A stretch of 62,984 bases of DNA from Lachnospiraceae bacterium 10-1. GTDB lineage: Bacteria; Bacillota; Clostridia; Lachnospirales; Lachnospiraceae. The stretch covers positions 1,396,508 through 1,459,491 of the forward strand of contig KE159799.1 of assembly GCA_000403495.2 (NCBI GenBank), in the 5' to 3' direction. Positions 47,601 through 56,242 of the stretch are shown here, piece after piece; the first letter of the stretch is position 1, and each line of letters opens with the position of its first letter. The notes beneath the pieces were generated by a model. That model was given only the letters and a program-made list of their open reading frames with translations. It was not told the DNA's origin and did no database searches. A program made the position numbers and the translations under genes.

Positions 47601-47737
47601 AATATGCCTCTCTCTATTGATACAGCATGAATAAAGTTTTATTTTATGGCGTCTGCCTTTATCAGATATCATATCACGAAACTTTACGAAATGCCATAAA
47701 AACAACAACATCAAGTCCATTCAGAAAAACAATTTTA

Positions 47738-47778
47738 TACAAAAATAATTCCGGCGGCCTTTTGGCGCCGCCGGAATT
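47738..47778 (-). terminator. Strong terminator after the flagellin-like gene
   Basis: A perfect 12-base stem AATTCCGGCGGC/GCCGCCGGAATT (47747-47758, 47767-47778) with an 8-base loop is followed on the minus strand by ATTTTTGT. It separates the flagellin-like gene from the GGDEF gene. Confidence 0.9.
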
Positions 47779-47813
47779 AATCACTTATTTTTATTGTGTT
47801 CTTTAACTTACAA

Positions 47814-48593
47814 TTACATTCCGCCAAATAGTCTTAATACACCTGAACCATCCTGCATCTTCCGACGCATCATATCCATGCGGTAGTCCTGAAGCAGTTT
47901 GTTTTTCTTCTGTTCTGAAACTGCCTTTGGTACATCCAGATCTTCTATGCGGCTTCTGGATGCCACAAGATCAAGGGAAGTTCCTTTATTATAATTGTAA
48001 GCATGTTCCAGAGCATTGGTGCCTGCTCCTGTGCGGCTCCTTGCCGTGCTGATCTTTTCCATAGCAGCATCAATGACTCCAATGTCAAATTTACCTGTGA
48101 CATTGTATCCTTCAAGGCCAAGAGACTTAAGCGTTACATTCTCCATGTTGATCTTTAAGCCTTTTCCATCCGCACTGGCAGCGATGTCCATGTCTGCCAT
48201 ACTTCCGTCCATCAGCTTCATCTCATTATATTGTGTGCCTACTGCCGTATCCTGAATATCTGCCAAAAGCTGATCAACCTCGGCCTGAATCATCTGCTTT
48301 TCGGAATCACCATACATTCCATTAGATGCCTTAACACTAAGTTCGCGTATTCGCTGCAGAGAATCCTGCATTGTTCCAAGCGCCCCGTCCTGAATATTGG
48401 CAACGCCAATTCCATCCCGAATATTTGAAGCGCCCACATCCAGTCCCTTGCTGTTTCTCTTCAGCAAATTGGCAATGGCAAGACCTGCTGCATCATCTGA
48501 AGCTTTCTGAATTTTCTTACCACTAGCTATCTTTCCATATATGGAATTTACCCTTTGCGCATATGGTACATTTTGTACACTTGAAATTCTCAC
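47814..48593 (-). CDS. Orphan flagellin-like protein
   Basis: A GTG at 48593 with AAAGGAG upstream gives the family start VRISSVQNVPYAQRVNSIYG. The 259-aa product has the N-terminal D0/D1 of flagellin (KIASGKKIQKASDDAAGLAI, RDGIGVANIQDGALGTMQDS, MRELSV-like RIRELSVKASNG) and the C-terminal D1 (KISTARSRTGAGTNALEH, VASRSRIEDLDVPKAVSEQK). The usual Q/A-rich end (QAMLAQANQ..VLQLL) is replaced by YRMDMMRRKMQDGSGVLRLF. The hypervariable centre is short. No other flagellar gene is in the window, and the promoter is sigma-A-like. It may be a filament variant or a repurposed secreted protein. Confidence 0.85.
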   Translation of the reverse strand: MRISSVQNVPYAQRVNSIYGKIASGKKIQKASDDAAGLAIANLLKRNSKGLDVGASNIRDGIGVANIQDGALGTMQDSLQRIRELSVKASNGMYGDSEKQMIQAEVDQLLADIQDTAVGTQYNEMKLMDGSMADMDIAASADGKGLKINMENVTLKSLGLEGYNVTGKFDIGVIDAAMEKISTARSRTGAGTNALEHAYNYNKGTSLDLVASRSRIEDLDVPKAVSEQKKNKLLQDYRMDMMRRKMQDGSGVLRLFGGM

Positions 48594-48656
48594 GAATACT
48601 CCTTTCCTGTGCTTTCCACCGCCTGCACATTTCTTAAAACCTACTTTTGTATATAT

Positions 48657-48685
48657 AGTATAGTACATTTATATTTCCAGTGCAA
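48657..48685 (-). promoter_or_regulatory. Sigma-A promoter of the flagellin-like gene
   Basis: Minus strand TTGCAC (48680-48685), 17-base spacer, TATACT (48657-48662). No sigma-D/28 pattern (TAAA-N15-GCCGATAA) is seen, unlike typical flagellin genes. Confidence 0.7.
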
Positions 48686-48756
48686 GACACTAACTGGAAA
48701 TTTTTGTGGTAATAATTATGTGAACCAAAACTCCCAGGCAGTCTTCAGCCCATTTA

Positions 48757-48786
48757 TTGACACAATTACCGCTTTCAACATATAAT
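48757..48786 (+). promoter_or_regulatory. Promoter of the DUF1015 gene
   Basis: TTGACA (48757-48762), 18-base spacer, TATAAT (48781-48786), followed by AAAGGAG before the ATG at 48844. Near consensus. Confidence 0.8.
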
Positions 48787-48843
48787 CTCTATAGATCAAG
48801 GATTTTAACATCCCAATCATTTTAAGACAAAGGAGAAAACCAT

Positions 48844-50082
48844 ATGCCTAAAGTAACCCCTTTTCAAAGCCTCAGACCAGTTCCAAATCTGGCCCCGCGC
48901 ATCGCCGCACTTCCCTATGATGTATATAACCGCAGGGAAGCCTTATCTGAAGTCCAAAGAGAACCACTCTCTTTTTTAAAAATAGACCGGGCAGAAACCC
49001 AGTTTCCTGATGATGTAGCCACTTATGATCCCAGAGTATATGAAAAAGCAAAGGAACTTTTGGATGGTATGATTGCTGACGGTTCTTTTATAATGGAAGA
49101 AACGCCATGTTATTATATCTACGAGCTGGTCATGGATGGACGTTCCCAGACAGGGATCGCGGCCTGTTCTTCGGTGGATGACTATCAGAATCAAATTATA
49201 AAAAAGCATGAAAACACCAGAGAGGAAAAAGAACTTGACCGGATCAGCCACGTGGATGCCACCAATGCCCATACCGGTCCCATTTTTCTGGTATACCGTT
49301 CCGTCCAGAAGATCAATGAAATCGTATCCTTAGTTAAAACAGAAACACCTCTTTATGATTTCACCTCTTCTGATAATATTACTCACAGAATATGGCGCAT
49401 TTCAGAAAAAGATCTTCTTGTACAATTAGAAACGCTATTTGAACAGATTCCCTGTACTTATATCGCTGACGGTCACCACCGTTGTGCCTCCGCAGTAAAA
49501 GTAGGGCTGAACAGACGCACCCTTTATCCTGATTATACCGGTGAGGAAGAATTCAACCGCTTTTTGTCCGTATTGTTTCCTGATGACCAATTGTATATCA
49601 TGCCTTATAACAGAGTAGTCAGGGATTTAAACGGATTATCAAAAGAAACCTTTTTAGACGCTGTAAAAAACGCAGGATTTGACGTAGAATATAAAGGGCA
49701 GGCACAGGTATCCCCCGGTAAAAAAGGCACCTTTGGCATGTATTTAAATGATGGCTGGTATCTGCTTACAGCCTCTGACGCGCTTTTTTCCACCGATCCC
49801 GTAAAAGGACTTGATGTCTCCATTCTTCAGGATCACCTGCTGGAAACAATTTTAAACATTAAAGATCCCCGCACTGATAAGCGCATAGATTTTGTAGGCG
49901 GGATCCGGGGACTTGACGAGCTGGAACGACGGGTGTCTTCCGATATGGCCGCAGCATTTTCCATGTTTGCCACCTCTATTGAAGAATTATTATCCGTGGC
50001 AGATGCCGGACTGTTAATGCCTCCTAAATCTACATGGTTTGAACCTAAACTGCGAAGCGGACTGTTTATACATAAGCTGTAA
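48844..50082 (+). CDS. DUF1015 family protein (SbnI-like)
   Basis: This 412-aa cytosolic protein matches DUF1015 (PF06245): PFQSLRPVPNLAPRIAALPY, DVYNRREAL, the KKHENTREEKELDRI motif, TNAHTGPIFLVY and the YIADGHHRCASAVKV His-rich motif. Family member SbnI is a free-serine kinase and haem-responsive regulator, and many clostridial members are near serine biosynthesis genes; none is here. Enzymatic function is likely but unproven. Single gene ended by the terminator at 50141-50174. Confidence 0.88.
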   Translation: MPKVTPFQSLRPVPNLAPRIAALPYDVYNRREALSEVQREPLSFLKIDRAETQFPDDVATYDPRVYEKAKELLDGMIADGSFIMEETPCYYIYELVMDGRSQTGIAACSSVDDYQNQIIKKHENTREEKELDRISHVDATNAHTGPIFLVYRSVQKINEIVSLVKTETPLYDFTSSDNITHRIWRISEKDLLVQLETLFEQIPCTYIADGHHRCASAVKVGLNRRTLYPDYTGEEEFNRFLSVLFPDDQLYIMPYNRVVRDLNGLSKETFLDAVKNAGFDVEYKGQAQVSPGKKGTFGMYLNDGWYLLTASDALFSTDPVKGLDVSILQDHLLETILNIKDPRTDKRIDFVGGIRGLDELERRVSSDMAAAFSMFATSIEELLSVADAGLLMPPKSTWFEPKLRSGLFIHKL

Positions 50083-50140
50083 ATCCGCACTGCCAGCCCC
50101 GCCAGGGCATTTTAGCAATAAGCATATAAAAAAGACAGCA

Positions 50141-50174
50141 AATAACGGATGGCGCACGACAGCCATCCGTTATT
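50141..50174. terminator. Bidirectional terminator between DUF1015 gene and proB
   Basis: A perfect 13-base stem AATAACGGATGGC/GCCATCCGTTATT with an 8-base loop is flanked by T-rich sequence on the plus side and by TTTGCTGTC on the minus side. It serves the convergent genes on both sides. Confidence 0.85.
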
Positions 50175-50175
50175 T

Positions 50176-50976
50176 TTATGCTTTAAACAGCGTTCCCACT
50201 TTTTTTCCATCCAGTATTCTGGTAATATTTACCAGATCATCTCCATTGGCAATTACCATATCAACGCCCACTGAATTGGCAATTTCAGCCGCTGCAATTT
50301 TGGTCGCCATGCCTCCGGTGCCAAATTTAGTGTCAGCTCCCTTTGCCATGGCAAACAGCTTATCATCTATTTTTTCCACACAACTGATAAATTCCGCCTC
50401 TTCATTATTACGTGGATCATCTGTATATAACCCGTCAATATCTGATAAAAGAATCAGCATATCTGCCTGCACCATCTGGGCAACTGTTGCTGAAAGGGTG
50501 TCATTGTCCCCAAAATTTTCATCCTGAATCTGATCGGTGGATACCGTATCATTTTCATTGACAATAGGAATCACTCCCATATTCAAAAGCTCCAGAAAAG
50601 TATTTTCCGCATTCTTCCTGCTAATTTCATTTATCATGGTTCTTTTTGTGATCAGGATCTGGGCAATGGTTTGGTTGTATTCTGCAAACAGCTTTTGATA
50701 AATCATCATAAGCCTCGCCTGTCCCACTGCCGCACATGCCTGCTTTTTTGAAAGACTCTTTGGCTTTTCCTTGATTCCAAGCGCTTTTCTTCCTGCTCCA
50801 ATAGCGCCTGAGGATACCAGTACAATTTCTTTATTTTGATTTCTGATGTCTGTTAAAACTCTTGCAAGCTTTTCCATCTTAATTAAATTCAAATGCCCTG
50901 TATCCACATGAGTAATTGTAGAGGTTCCTATTTTTACTACAATTCTCTTTTTTCTCTTTAAAAATTCTCTGTCCAT
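50176..50976 (-). CDS. proB: Glutamate 5-kinase, short form without PUA domain
   Basis: This 266-aa amino-acid-kinase fold protein has KKRIVVKIGTSTITH, VLVSSGAIGAGRKALG, the IVNENDTVST glutamate-binding motif, and LLSDIDGLYTDDPR with GTGGMATKIAAA. It phosphorylates glutamate for proline synthesis. The C-terminal PUA domain of the E. coli/B. subtilis enzymes (about 365 aa) is missing, as in many Clostridia. proA is not adjacent. The start has AGGAAA. Confidence 0.95.
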   Translation of the reverse strand: MDREFLKRKKRIVVKIGTSTITHVDTGHLNLIKMEKLARVLTDIRNQNKEIVLVSSGAIGAGRKALGIKEKPKSLSKKQACAAVGQARLMMIYQKLFAEYNQTIAQILITKRTMINEISRKNAENTFLELLNMGVIPIVNENDTVSTDQIQDENFGDNDTLSATVAQMVQADMLILLSDIDGLYTDDPRNNEEAEFISCVEKIDDKLFAMAKGADTKFGTGGMATKIAAAEIANSVGVDMVIANGDDLVNITRILDGKKVGTLFKA

Positions 50977-51057
50977 TTTTCCTGCGGTCCCTTCACCCTC
51001 TTGCGTTTTTCCTTCTATCCGGTCTTAATCTCTCCTGACTCATCATACCATGACTTT

Positions 51058-52506
51058 TTACATTTGCAATGGAAAATTCATATGTTCTAAAAACAATTCC
51101 TGAAAAACAGGCTCCCCTGCTAATTCCACATGGACAATCTGCTCCTTTTCTTTCCCTGTCTGCTCCTGCATTTTTTTGGAAAGTAAAGCCATTGCAGCGC
51201 CTGTTCCCGCCAAATTTCCGGCCTGAACAAACTTTTTTCTGTCTATATCCGGAAACAGCCCTGTTTGTATTCCACTTTCAATTCCAATATAGGAGCCAAA
51301 CGCCCCTGCCAGATAAACATAATCCAGCTCTTCCACCTGGCAGCCGGCCTTTTTTAGTAAAGTCTCCATCCCGGAGCGTATGGCGCTTATCGACAGCTGT
51401 AACTGCCTCACATCTCCCATCGTCAAATAAACCGGCTGGCTGGAATCAGTTAATAGAAAACGCCTTTCCCCACCATCTTTCGCCTCATCTAAAATTCTAC
51501 CGCAGATTCGTCTGGGTACCCCCGCTTTTTCCGCCTCCTGTGTACTTCTCATATAGCCGGTGTGGTCCAGAACGCCGATCCGGTAAAGCAGGGCAAGTGC
51601 ATCCACCAGTCCGGAGCCGCAGAGCCCCAGGCTCCGCCCGCCTTGGATCACTCTTACCGCAATATCCTGCACGGGAAAGCTTCCCGCTAAAGAAACCATA
51701 TCCACTGCTCCTTTTACTGCCCGCATCCCCTGACTGACCGCGCCTCCCTCAAGGGCTGGTCCTGCTGCCGCAGAGCAGGCATATTTCCCTTTCCCACATT
51801 GCAGAATTATCTCTCCATTGGTGCCGATATCTACTGCCAGAAAATTTCTCACCGGTTCCTTTAAGTTTACATAACTATAGACCATCATTGCATCCGCCCC
51901 AACAAATCCGCCAACAGGCGGCAGTATGATCATCTGTGCCTCCTTTAAAAACCGAAAACCAAGGCTGCCTCCCTTTCTTAACTCTGTATCAAAGTAATCC
52001 GGTTGAAAGGGTGCCTGAGATAAGCCCTGGGGCTTTATTCCAAGCAAAATTTCACACATAGCAGTATTTCCTGCAAAAGTAACCTTCCTGACTTGTTCTT
52101 TCTTCAGCAGTCTCATCTCTTTTAATGCATCTTCTTCTGCCATCCTGACCAGATGCTCTGCCATTTCATCCAGACGCTCAACCAGCAGTTTTTGCATCTT
52201 TATTAGATTTTCCTTATCTTCCACAGCAGACTGAATCCTGCTGATTACATCTGCGCCAAATGAAGCCTGGGGATTAGCACCGGTTTCCGCACTTAAAAGT
52301 GTTCCATCCTCCAAATCCCAAAGCATACCTGCAAGGGAAGTAGTTCCCACATCAAATGAAATTCCCATCCCCTTTTCAGGCTGAATTTCAAACCCCTCAG
52401 GAAAAGAAATTCTCACCTGTTTATTGGTATTTAATTTTTGGTAGATTCCACACCCATCGCAGCTTTCACGCCGGCATCCCGGGCATCTTTTTTTTTGGCT
52501 TTTCAC
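51058..52506 (-). CDS. RACo-like ASKHA ATPase (DUF4445) with N-terminal cysteine cluster
   Basis: A GTG at 52506 with AGGAGGT upstream; 482 aa. The N-terminus has five Cys in about 15 residues (CPGCRRESCDGCG), replacing the 2Fe-2S ferredoxin domain of corrinoid activators. The ASKHA core follows: phosphate 1 ISFDVGTTSLAGML, the VTFAGNTAMCEILL loop, phosphate 2 FLAVDIGTNGEIIL, and adenosine motif VYLAGAFGSYIG. Relatives (RACo, RamA) use ATP to drive reduction of cobalt(II) corrinoid methyltransferases. No methyltransferase is nearby, so the target is unknown. Confidence 0.85.
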   Translation of the reverse strand: MKSQKKRCPGCRRESCDGCGIYQKLNTNKQVRISFPEGFEIQPEKGMGISFDVGTTSLAGMLWDLEDGTLLSAETGANPQASFGADVISRIQSAVEDKENLIKMQKLLVERLDEMAEHLVRMAEEDALKEMRLLKKEQVRKVTFAGNTAMCEILLGIKPQGLSQAPFQPDYFDTELRKGGSLGFRFLKEAQMIILPPVGGFVGADAMMVYSYVNLKEPVRNFLAVDIGTNGEIILQCGKGKYACSAAAGPALEGGAVSQGMRAVKGAVDMVSLAGSFPVQDIAVRVIQGGRSLGLCGSGLVDALALLYRIGVLDHTGYMRSTQEAEKAGVPRRICGRILDEAKDGGERRFLLTDSSQPVYLTMGDVRQLQLSISAIRSGMETLLKKAGCQVEELDYVYLAGAFGSYIGIESGIQTGLFPDIDRKKFVQAGNLAGTGAAMALLSKKMQEQTGKEKEQIVHVELAGEPVFQELFLEHMNFPLQM

Positions 52507-52616
52507 TACTGCACCTCCTATATTTTATAGAAAGTTCTTGCTTTTTCAAAAACATTTCTCTATTATCTATAGAGTATATAATCAAATATATCATCACGAA
52601 GAAAAGAGGAAACACC

Positions 52617-53477
52617 ATGTGGATTGCAGATAATTGGACCGAGTATGAAGTAATAGACACCTCCTGCGGGGAGAAACTGGAGCGCTGGGGAGATTATATT
52701 CTGCTTCGTCCTGATCCACAGGTCATTTGGAACACTCCCAAAAAAGACTCCCGCTGGAACCGGATAAACGGACACTATCACCGCAGCACAAAGGGCGGCG
52801 GCGAGTGGGAATTCTTTCAGCTTCCTGACGAATGGAGCATCCATTATCGTGATCTGACTTTTCATTTAAAACCCTTTAGTTTTAAGCACACCGGTCTTTT
52901 CCCTGAACAGGCTGTCAACTGGGACTGGTTTTCCAACATAATAAAAAATGCTTCCCGTCCCCTTAAAGTGCTGAATCTGTTCGCCTATACCGGCGGCGCA
53001 ACTCTTGCTGCCGCTAAAGCCGGAGCCCATGTCACCCATGTGGATGCTTCAAAAGGCATGGTAGGCTGGGCAAAAGAAAATGCTATAGCCTCCGGTCTTT
53101 CGGATGCACCTATCCGCTGGCTGGTAGATGACTGCGTTAAATTCGTGGAACGGGAAATCCGCCGCGGAAACACCTATGATGGCATTATCATGGATCCGCC
53201 CTCCTATGGAAGAGGCCCTAAAGGAGAAATCTGGAAAATTGAGGAAAGTATTTATCCCTTTATCCAGCTTTCCACAAAGCTGTTAAGCAAAGATTCCCTG
53301 TTTTTCCTGATTAATTCCTATACAACAGGACTGCAGAGCGCAGTACTGACTTATATGTTAAAAACCACCGTTGCCCGTAAGTTCGGCGGTCAGGTGGTTT
53401 CCTCTGAAATCGGCCTGCCTGTAAGCGGCACTGATCTGGTTCTGCCTTGCGGCGCTTCAGGACGCTGGATAAGCTAA
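52617..53477 (+). CDS. Class I SAM-dependent methyltransferase, RlmI-like
   Basis: The ATG at 52617 has AAGAGG upstream (the frame extends earlier only as antisense of the neighbour). The 286-aa product has motif I VLNLFAYTGGATLAAAKAGA, motif II HVDASKGMVGWA, and NPPY-type motif IV MDPPSYGRG, as in RlmI/RlmK rRNA m5C/m7G methyltransferases. The usual PUA domain is absent; instead the N-terminus is a short beta-rich cap. The likely substrate is rRNA. Divergent from the RACo-like gene. Confidence 0.85.
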   Translation: MWIADNWTEYEVIDTSCGEKLERWGDYILLRPDPQVIWNTPKKDSRWNRINGHYHRSTKGGGEWEFFQLPDEWSIHYRDLTFHLKPFSFKHTGLFPEQAVNWDWFSNIIKNASRPLKVLNLFAYTGGATLAAAKAGAHVTHVDASKGMVGWAKENAIASGLSDAPIRWLVDDCVKFVEREIRRGNTYDGIIMDPPSYGRGPKGEIWKIEESIYPFIQLSTKLLSKDSLFFLINSYTTGLQSAVLTYMLKTTVARKFGGQVVSSEIGLPVSGTDLVLPCGASGRWIS

Positions 53478-53496
53478 TCCCATATTTCGTGTATTT

Positions 53497-53991
53497 TTAT
53501 GCAAGACGCCATAAGCGTATGGCACGCAGCAATTCCTGCATCCATTTACGGTACCTGGGAATCCATCCGGCTGCCAAATTATCATATTTATAAACACAGG
53601 GAGCTTTATCCGGGAAATAAAGATACATACGGTATCCATAGATTATAAGCATACCTGCCACCAAAACCCCAAGCGCCACTGAAAATCCTTTTACCTTTTC
53701 TCCCTTTATATACCGGAAATACCCGCAGTATAATAAAAAAAGCAGAATCAGAAAAACCGATGGATTAATGGAAAACGCACGCAAAGCCTGCCCCTTTAGC
53801 AAAAAAATAACCGCTCTGGTAAGCCCGCAGCCTGCACAGGGAACCCCTGTTAAAATCAACAGTGGACAAAATGCCTGAAACACTGCGTTCATAATCAGAT
53901 AATAGACAAGAAACAGTATCAGTACCAAAGCCACCCCTTTTATATCTCCTGCAATTCTATTTACGATTTTTCTTACTTGTCTCATTTTCAA
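53497..53991 (-). CDS. DUF2752 membrane protein
   Basis: This 164-aa protein has three to four spans and the DUF2752 signature FCPLLILTGVPCAGCGLTRA (cysteines at about 42, 52 and 55). The family is of unknown function. It begins inside the last 35 bases of ktrA, so it is translated in coupling with the potassium genes, though a role in potassium transport is not established. Confidence 0.85.
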   Translation of the reverse strand: MKMRQVRKIVNRIAGDIKGVALVLILFLVYYLIMNAVFQAFCPLLILTGVPCAGCGLTRAVIFLLKGQALRAFSINPSVFLILLFLLYCGYFRYIKGEKVKGFSVALGVLVAGMLIIYGYRMYLYFPDKAPCVYKYDNLAAGWIPRYRKWMQELLRAIRLWRLA

Positions 53992-54637
53992 AATTCTTCA
54001 AAAGACGCTTTACATCTTCAATCTGTCCAATAACCATTAAATGTTCCTTTGCATCAAATTCATGATCCGCCATAGGCATCAACTTGGTGACATCATTCTT
54101 CTTAATACCTAAAATACTTACCTTGTATCTGGCGCGGAAGTTTACTTCCTTAATGGTTTTTCCTACCCACTCCGAAGCTACCGGAATTTCAAAAATAGAA
54201 TACTCGGAATTAATGGCAATGTAGTCAAACACATGATTTGCACTAAAGCGTATCGCCGCCTTCTGGGCAATATCCCTATCAGGATAAATAACTTCGTCCG
54301 CCCCATTGCGCAGAAGAAATTTTGCCTGAATATCCCTTGTTGCATTGCTGATTACATATTTTGCTCCATTTTCTTTAAGAAGCGATGTGATCTCCAGGCT
54401 GCTTTGAAAATTTGTTCCAATGCATACAAAGCAGATGTCAAAATTGTTTACTCCAATACTTCTTAAAACCTCCACATTAGTGCAGTCTCCAATTTGTCCG
54501 TTTGTGACAATGGGCATCAGTTCTTCAACCTTTTCCGCTTTTTCGTCAACGATCATTACCTCGTTTTTCAATTCCACCATCTTTTTACAAAGATGCTGTC
54601 CAAATCCGCCAAGTCCAATAATTAATACTGATTTCAT
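53957..54637 (-). CDS. ktrA: Potassium uptake regulatory subunit KtrA/TrkA-type
   Basis: The ATG at 54637 has GGAG six bases upstream. The 226-aa cytosolic RCK protein has an N-terminal Rossmann RCK_N (VLIIGLGGFGQHLCKKM, Gly motif; IVDEKAEKVEELM) binding ATP/ADP, and RCK_C from about 145, the domain where c-di-AMP binds in Firmicutes. It gates KtrB. It starts 16 bases past the ktrB stop. Confidence 0.92.
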   Translation of the reverse strand: MKSVLIIGLGGFGQHLCKKMVELKNEVMIVDEKAEKVEELMPIVTNGQIGDCTNVEVLRSIGVNNFDICFVCIGTNFQSSLEITSLLKENGAKYVISNATRDIQAKFLLRNGADEVIYPDRDIAQKAAIRFSANHVFDYIAINSEYSIFEIPVASEWVGKTIKEVNFRARYKVSILGIKKNDVTKLMPMADHEFDAKEHLMVIGQIEDVKRLLKNFENETSKKNRK

Positions 54638-54652
54638 ATTGTGCTCCATTTC

Positions 54653-56008
54653 TTATCCTATCATTATTTTTTCAACCGGAAACTGAACCGGCGCCACCTT
54701 TTTCCGTTCTGTAAAGGAAAGGGCAAAGGACATGCTGCCAATTCGTCCGCAATACATCAATAAAATAATTACAATCCGGGAAGCAGTGGATAAATCTCTG
54801 GTAAGACCTGTGCTCATTCCCACTGTTCCGATTGCCGAAAATACCTCAAACATCACATCCTCCACCGGAAGATAAGGCTGGATAAAGCAGATAAATATCA
54901 CTGAAACCACCGCCATCAACATGCTGAGCACTACCACGTTGCTTGCTTTTCTAATTACATCATCATCCAGCCGCCGCTGAAACATATTAACACCTTTGCT
55001 CTCTCTTAAATTAGACCAGACATAGGCAACCAGCACCAGCGCAGTCACTGTTTTGATACCGCCTGCCGTAGAGCCGGGGCTTCCTCCAATAAACATCAGC
55101 AGCATGGTAAGCAGCTTGGATGCTCCGGTAAGGCCTCCCGTATCAATGGTATTAAAACCGGCGGTCCGGGCTGTCACCGAACTAAACAGGGCTGCAAGAA
55201 ACTTATCCTTTCCACTCATTTGTGCAAGAAGATTGTCATTTTCAAATAAAAAATAAAGAATAGTTCCCGCCACAAGCAACAGCACTGTGGTAAACAATGT
55301 AATCTTTGTATGCAGCATATACCTTTTCCAGCGGCACCCGTTCTTTTTCAAATCACTCCACACAAAAAAGCCAAGGCCGCCTAAAATAACTAATGCCATC
55401 AGCACGCAATTAATCAGTACATCCCCATGAAATTCCACAAAAGAAGAATACTTGCCCGAATATCCCCCCATCAGATCAAATCCGGCATTACAAAAGGCTG
55501 ATACAGAATGGAAAATACCATAAAGAATCCCTTTGGCTATACCAAACACCGGAATAAAGCGCACCGCTAAAAGTACCGCTCCGCACCCTTCAAATAGAAA
55601 AGTTCCCCAAAATGTAATTTTCACCAGACGGATTACGCCTCCCAGCTGCATGTAGTTCATGCTCTCCTGCAAAATTCCTCTTGTACGCAGCGAAATCCTC
55701 CGTCTTAAGATAAGTGCAAGCAAAACCCCCAGTGTCATAAATCCCAGGCCGCCGATCTGTATCATCAAAAGAATCACTGTCTGTCCGAAAGCTGTCCAGT
55801 GAGTAGCTGTATCCACTACCACAAGTCCGGTCACGCAGGTGGCGCTTGTGGCTGTAAAAAGCGCAGTAAGAATTCCTGTGCTTTCGCCTGCTCTTGTAGC
55901 CGGCGGAAGCAGTAAAAGTAGCGTTCCTATTAGAATCACCGTCATATAGCCAACTGCAATAATGCGTACATAAGTTATTTTATCCTGGATTTTATTTAAA
56001 AACTTCAT
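54653..56008 (-). CDS. ktrB: Potassium uptake channel subunit KtrB/TrkH-type
   Basis: This 451-aa protein has four repeats of M1-P-M2 with selectivity-filter segments such as TSATCVTGLVV, SAFCNAGFDLM, TARTAGFNTID and IGTVGMSTG. It forms the sodium-coupled potassium channel with KtrA. First gene of the ktrB-ktrA-DUF2752 operon. The start has AGGAG. Confidence 0.93.
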   Translation of the reverse strand: MKFLNKIQDKITYVRIIAVGYMTVILIGTLLLLLPPATRAGESTGILTALFTATSATCVTGLVVVDTATHWTAFGQTVILLMIQIGGLGFMTLGVLLALILRRRISLRTRGILQESMNYMQLGGVIRLVKITFWGTFLFEGCGAVLLAVRFIPVFGIAKGILYGIFHSVSAFCNAGFDLMGGYSGKYSSFVEFHGDVLINCVLMALVILGGLGFFVWSDLKKNGCRWKRYMLHTKITLFTTVLLLVAGTILYFLFENDNLLAQMSGKDKFLAALFSSVTARTAGFNTIDTGGLTGASKLLTMLLMFIGGSPGSTAGGIKTVTALVLVAYVWSNLRESKGVNMFQRRLDDDVIRKASNVVVLSMLMAVVSVIFICFIQPYLPVEDVMFEVFSAIGTVGMSTGLTRDLSTASRIVIILLMYCGRIGSMSFALSFTERKKVAPVQFPVEKIMIG

Positions 56009-56158
56009 ATTTACTCCTTGTTTGTCTGCATGGCTAAACTGTTATCATTCTATACCAACAGCAGAGAAATATCCAGTGTTAATGTGACAATAAAGTTATT
56101 AAAAATTACCGTTTGGTCCCCTTAATTATAAAAGCGTCTTCTCTGTTTAGAAATTTTA

Positions 56159-56188
56159 TTAGGAAAAACTCCTCTTATAGTGTATAAT
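56159..56188 (+). promoter_or_regulatory. Likely trpS promoter
   Basis: TATAAT at 56183-56188 has only a weak -35 candidate (TTAGGA, 56159-56164, 18-base spacing). No T-box leader is seen in the ~50 bases between it and the trpS ribosome site. Confidence 0.5.
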
Positions 56189-56242
56189 GGAGCAGAAAGG
56201 CATTTTTTGCCCTAGAAAATCCAGTAAAAGGAGTATCAAAAT

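Noticed and set aside
56009-56242. c-di-AMP riboswitch before ktrB or T-box before trpS
   Set aside because: The gap is short and AT-rich, with no recognisable conserved core or T-box sequence.
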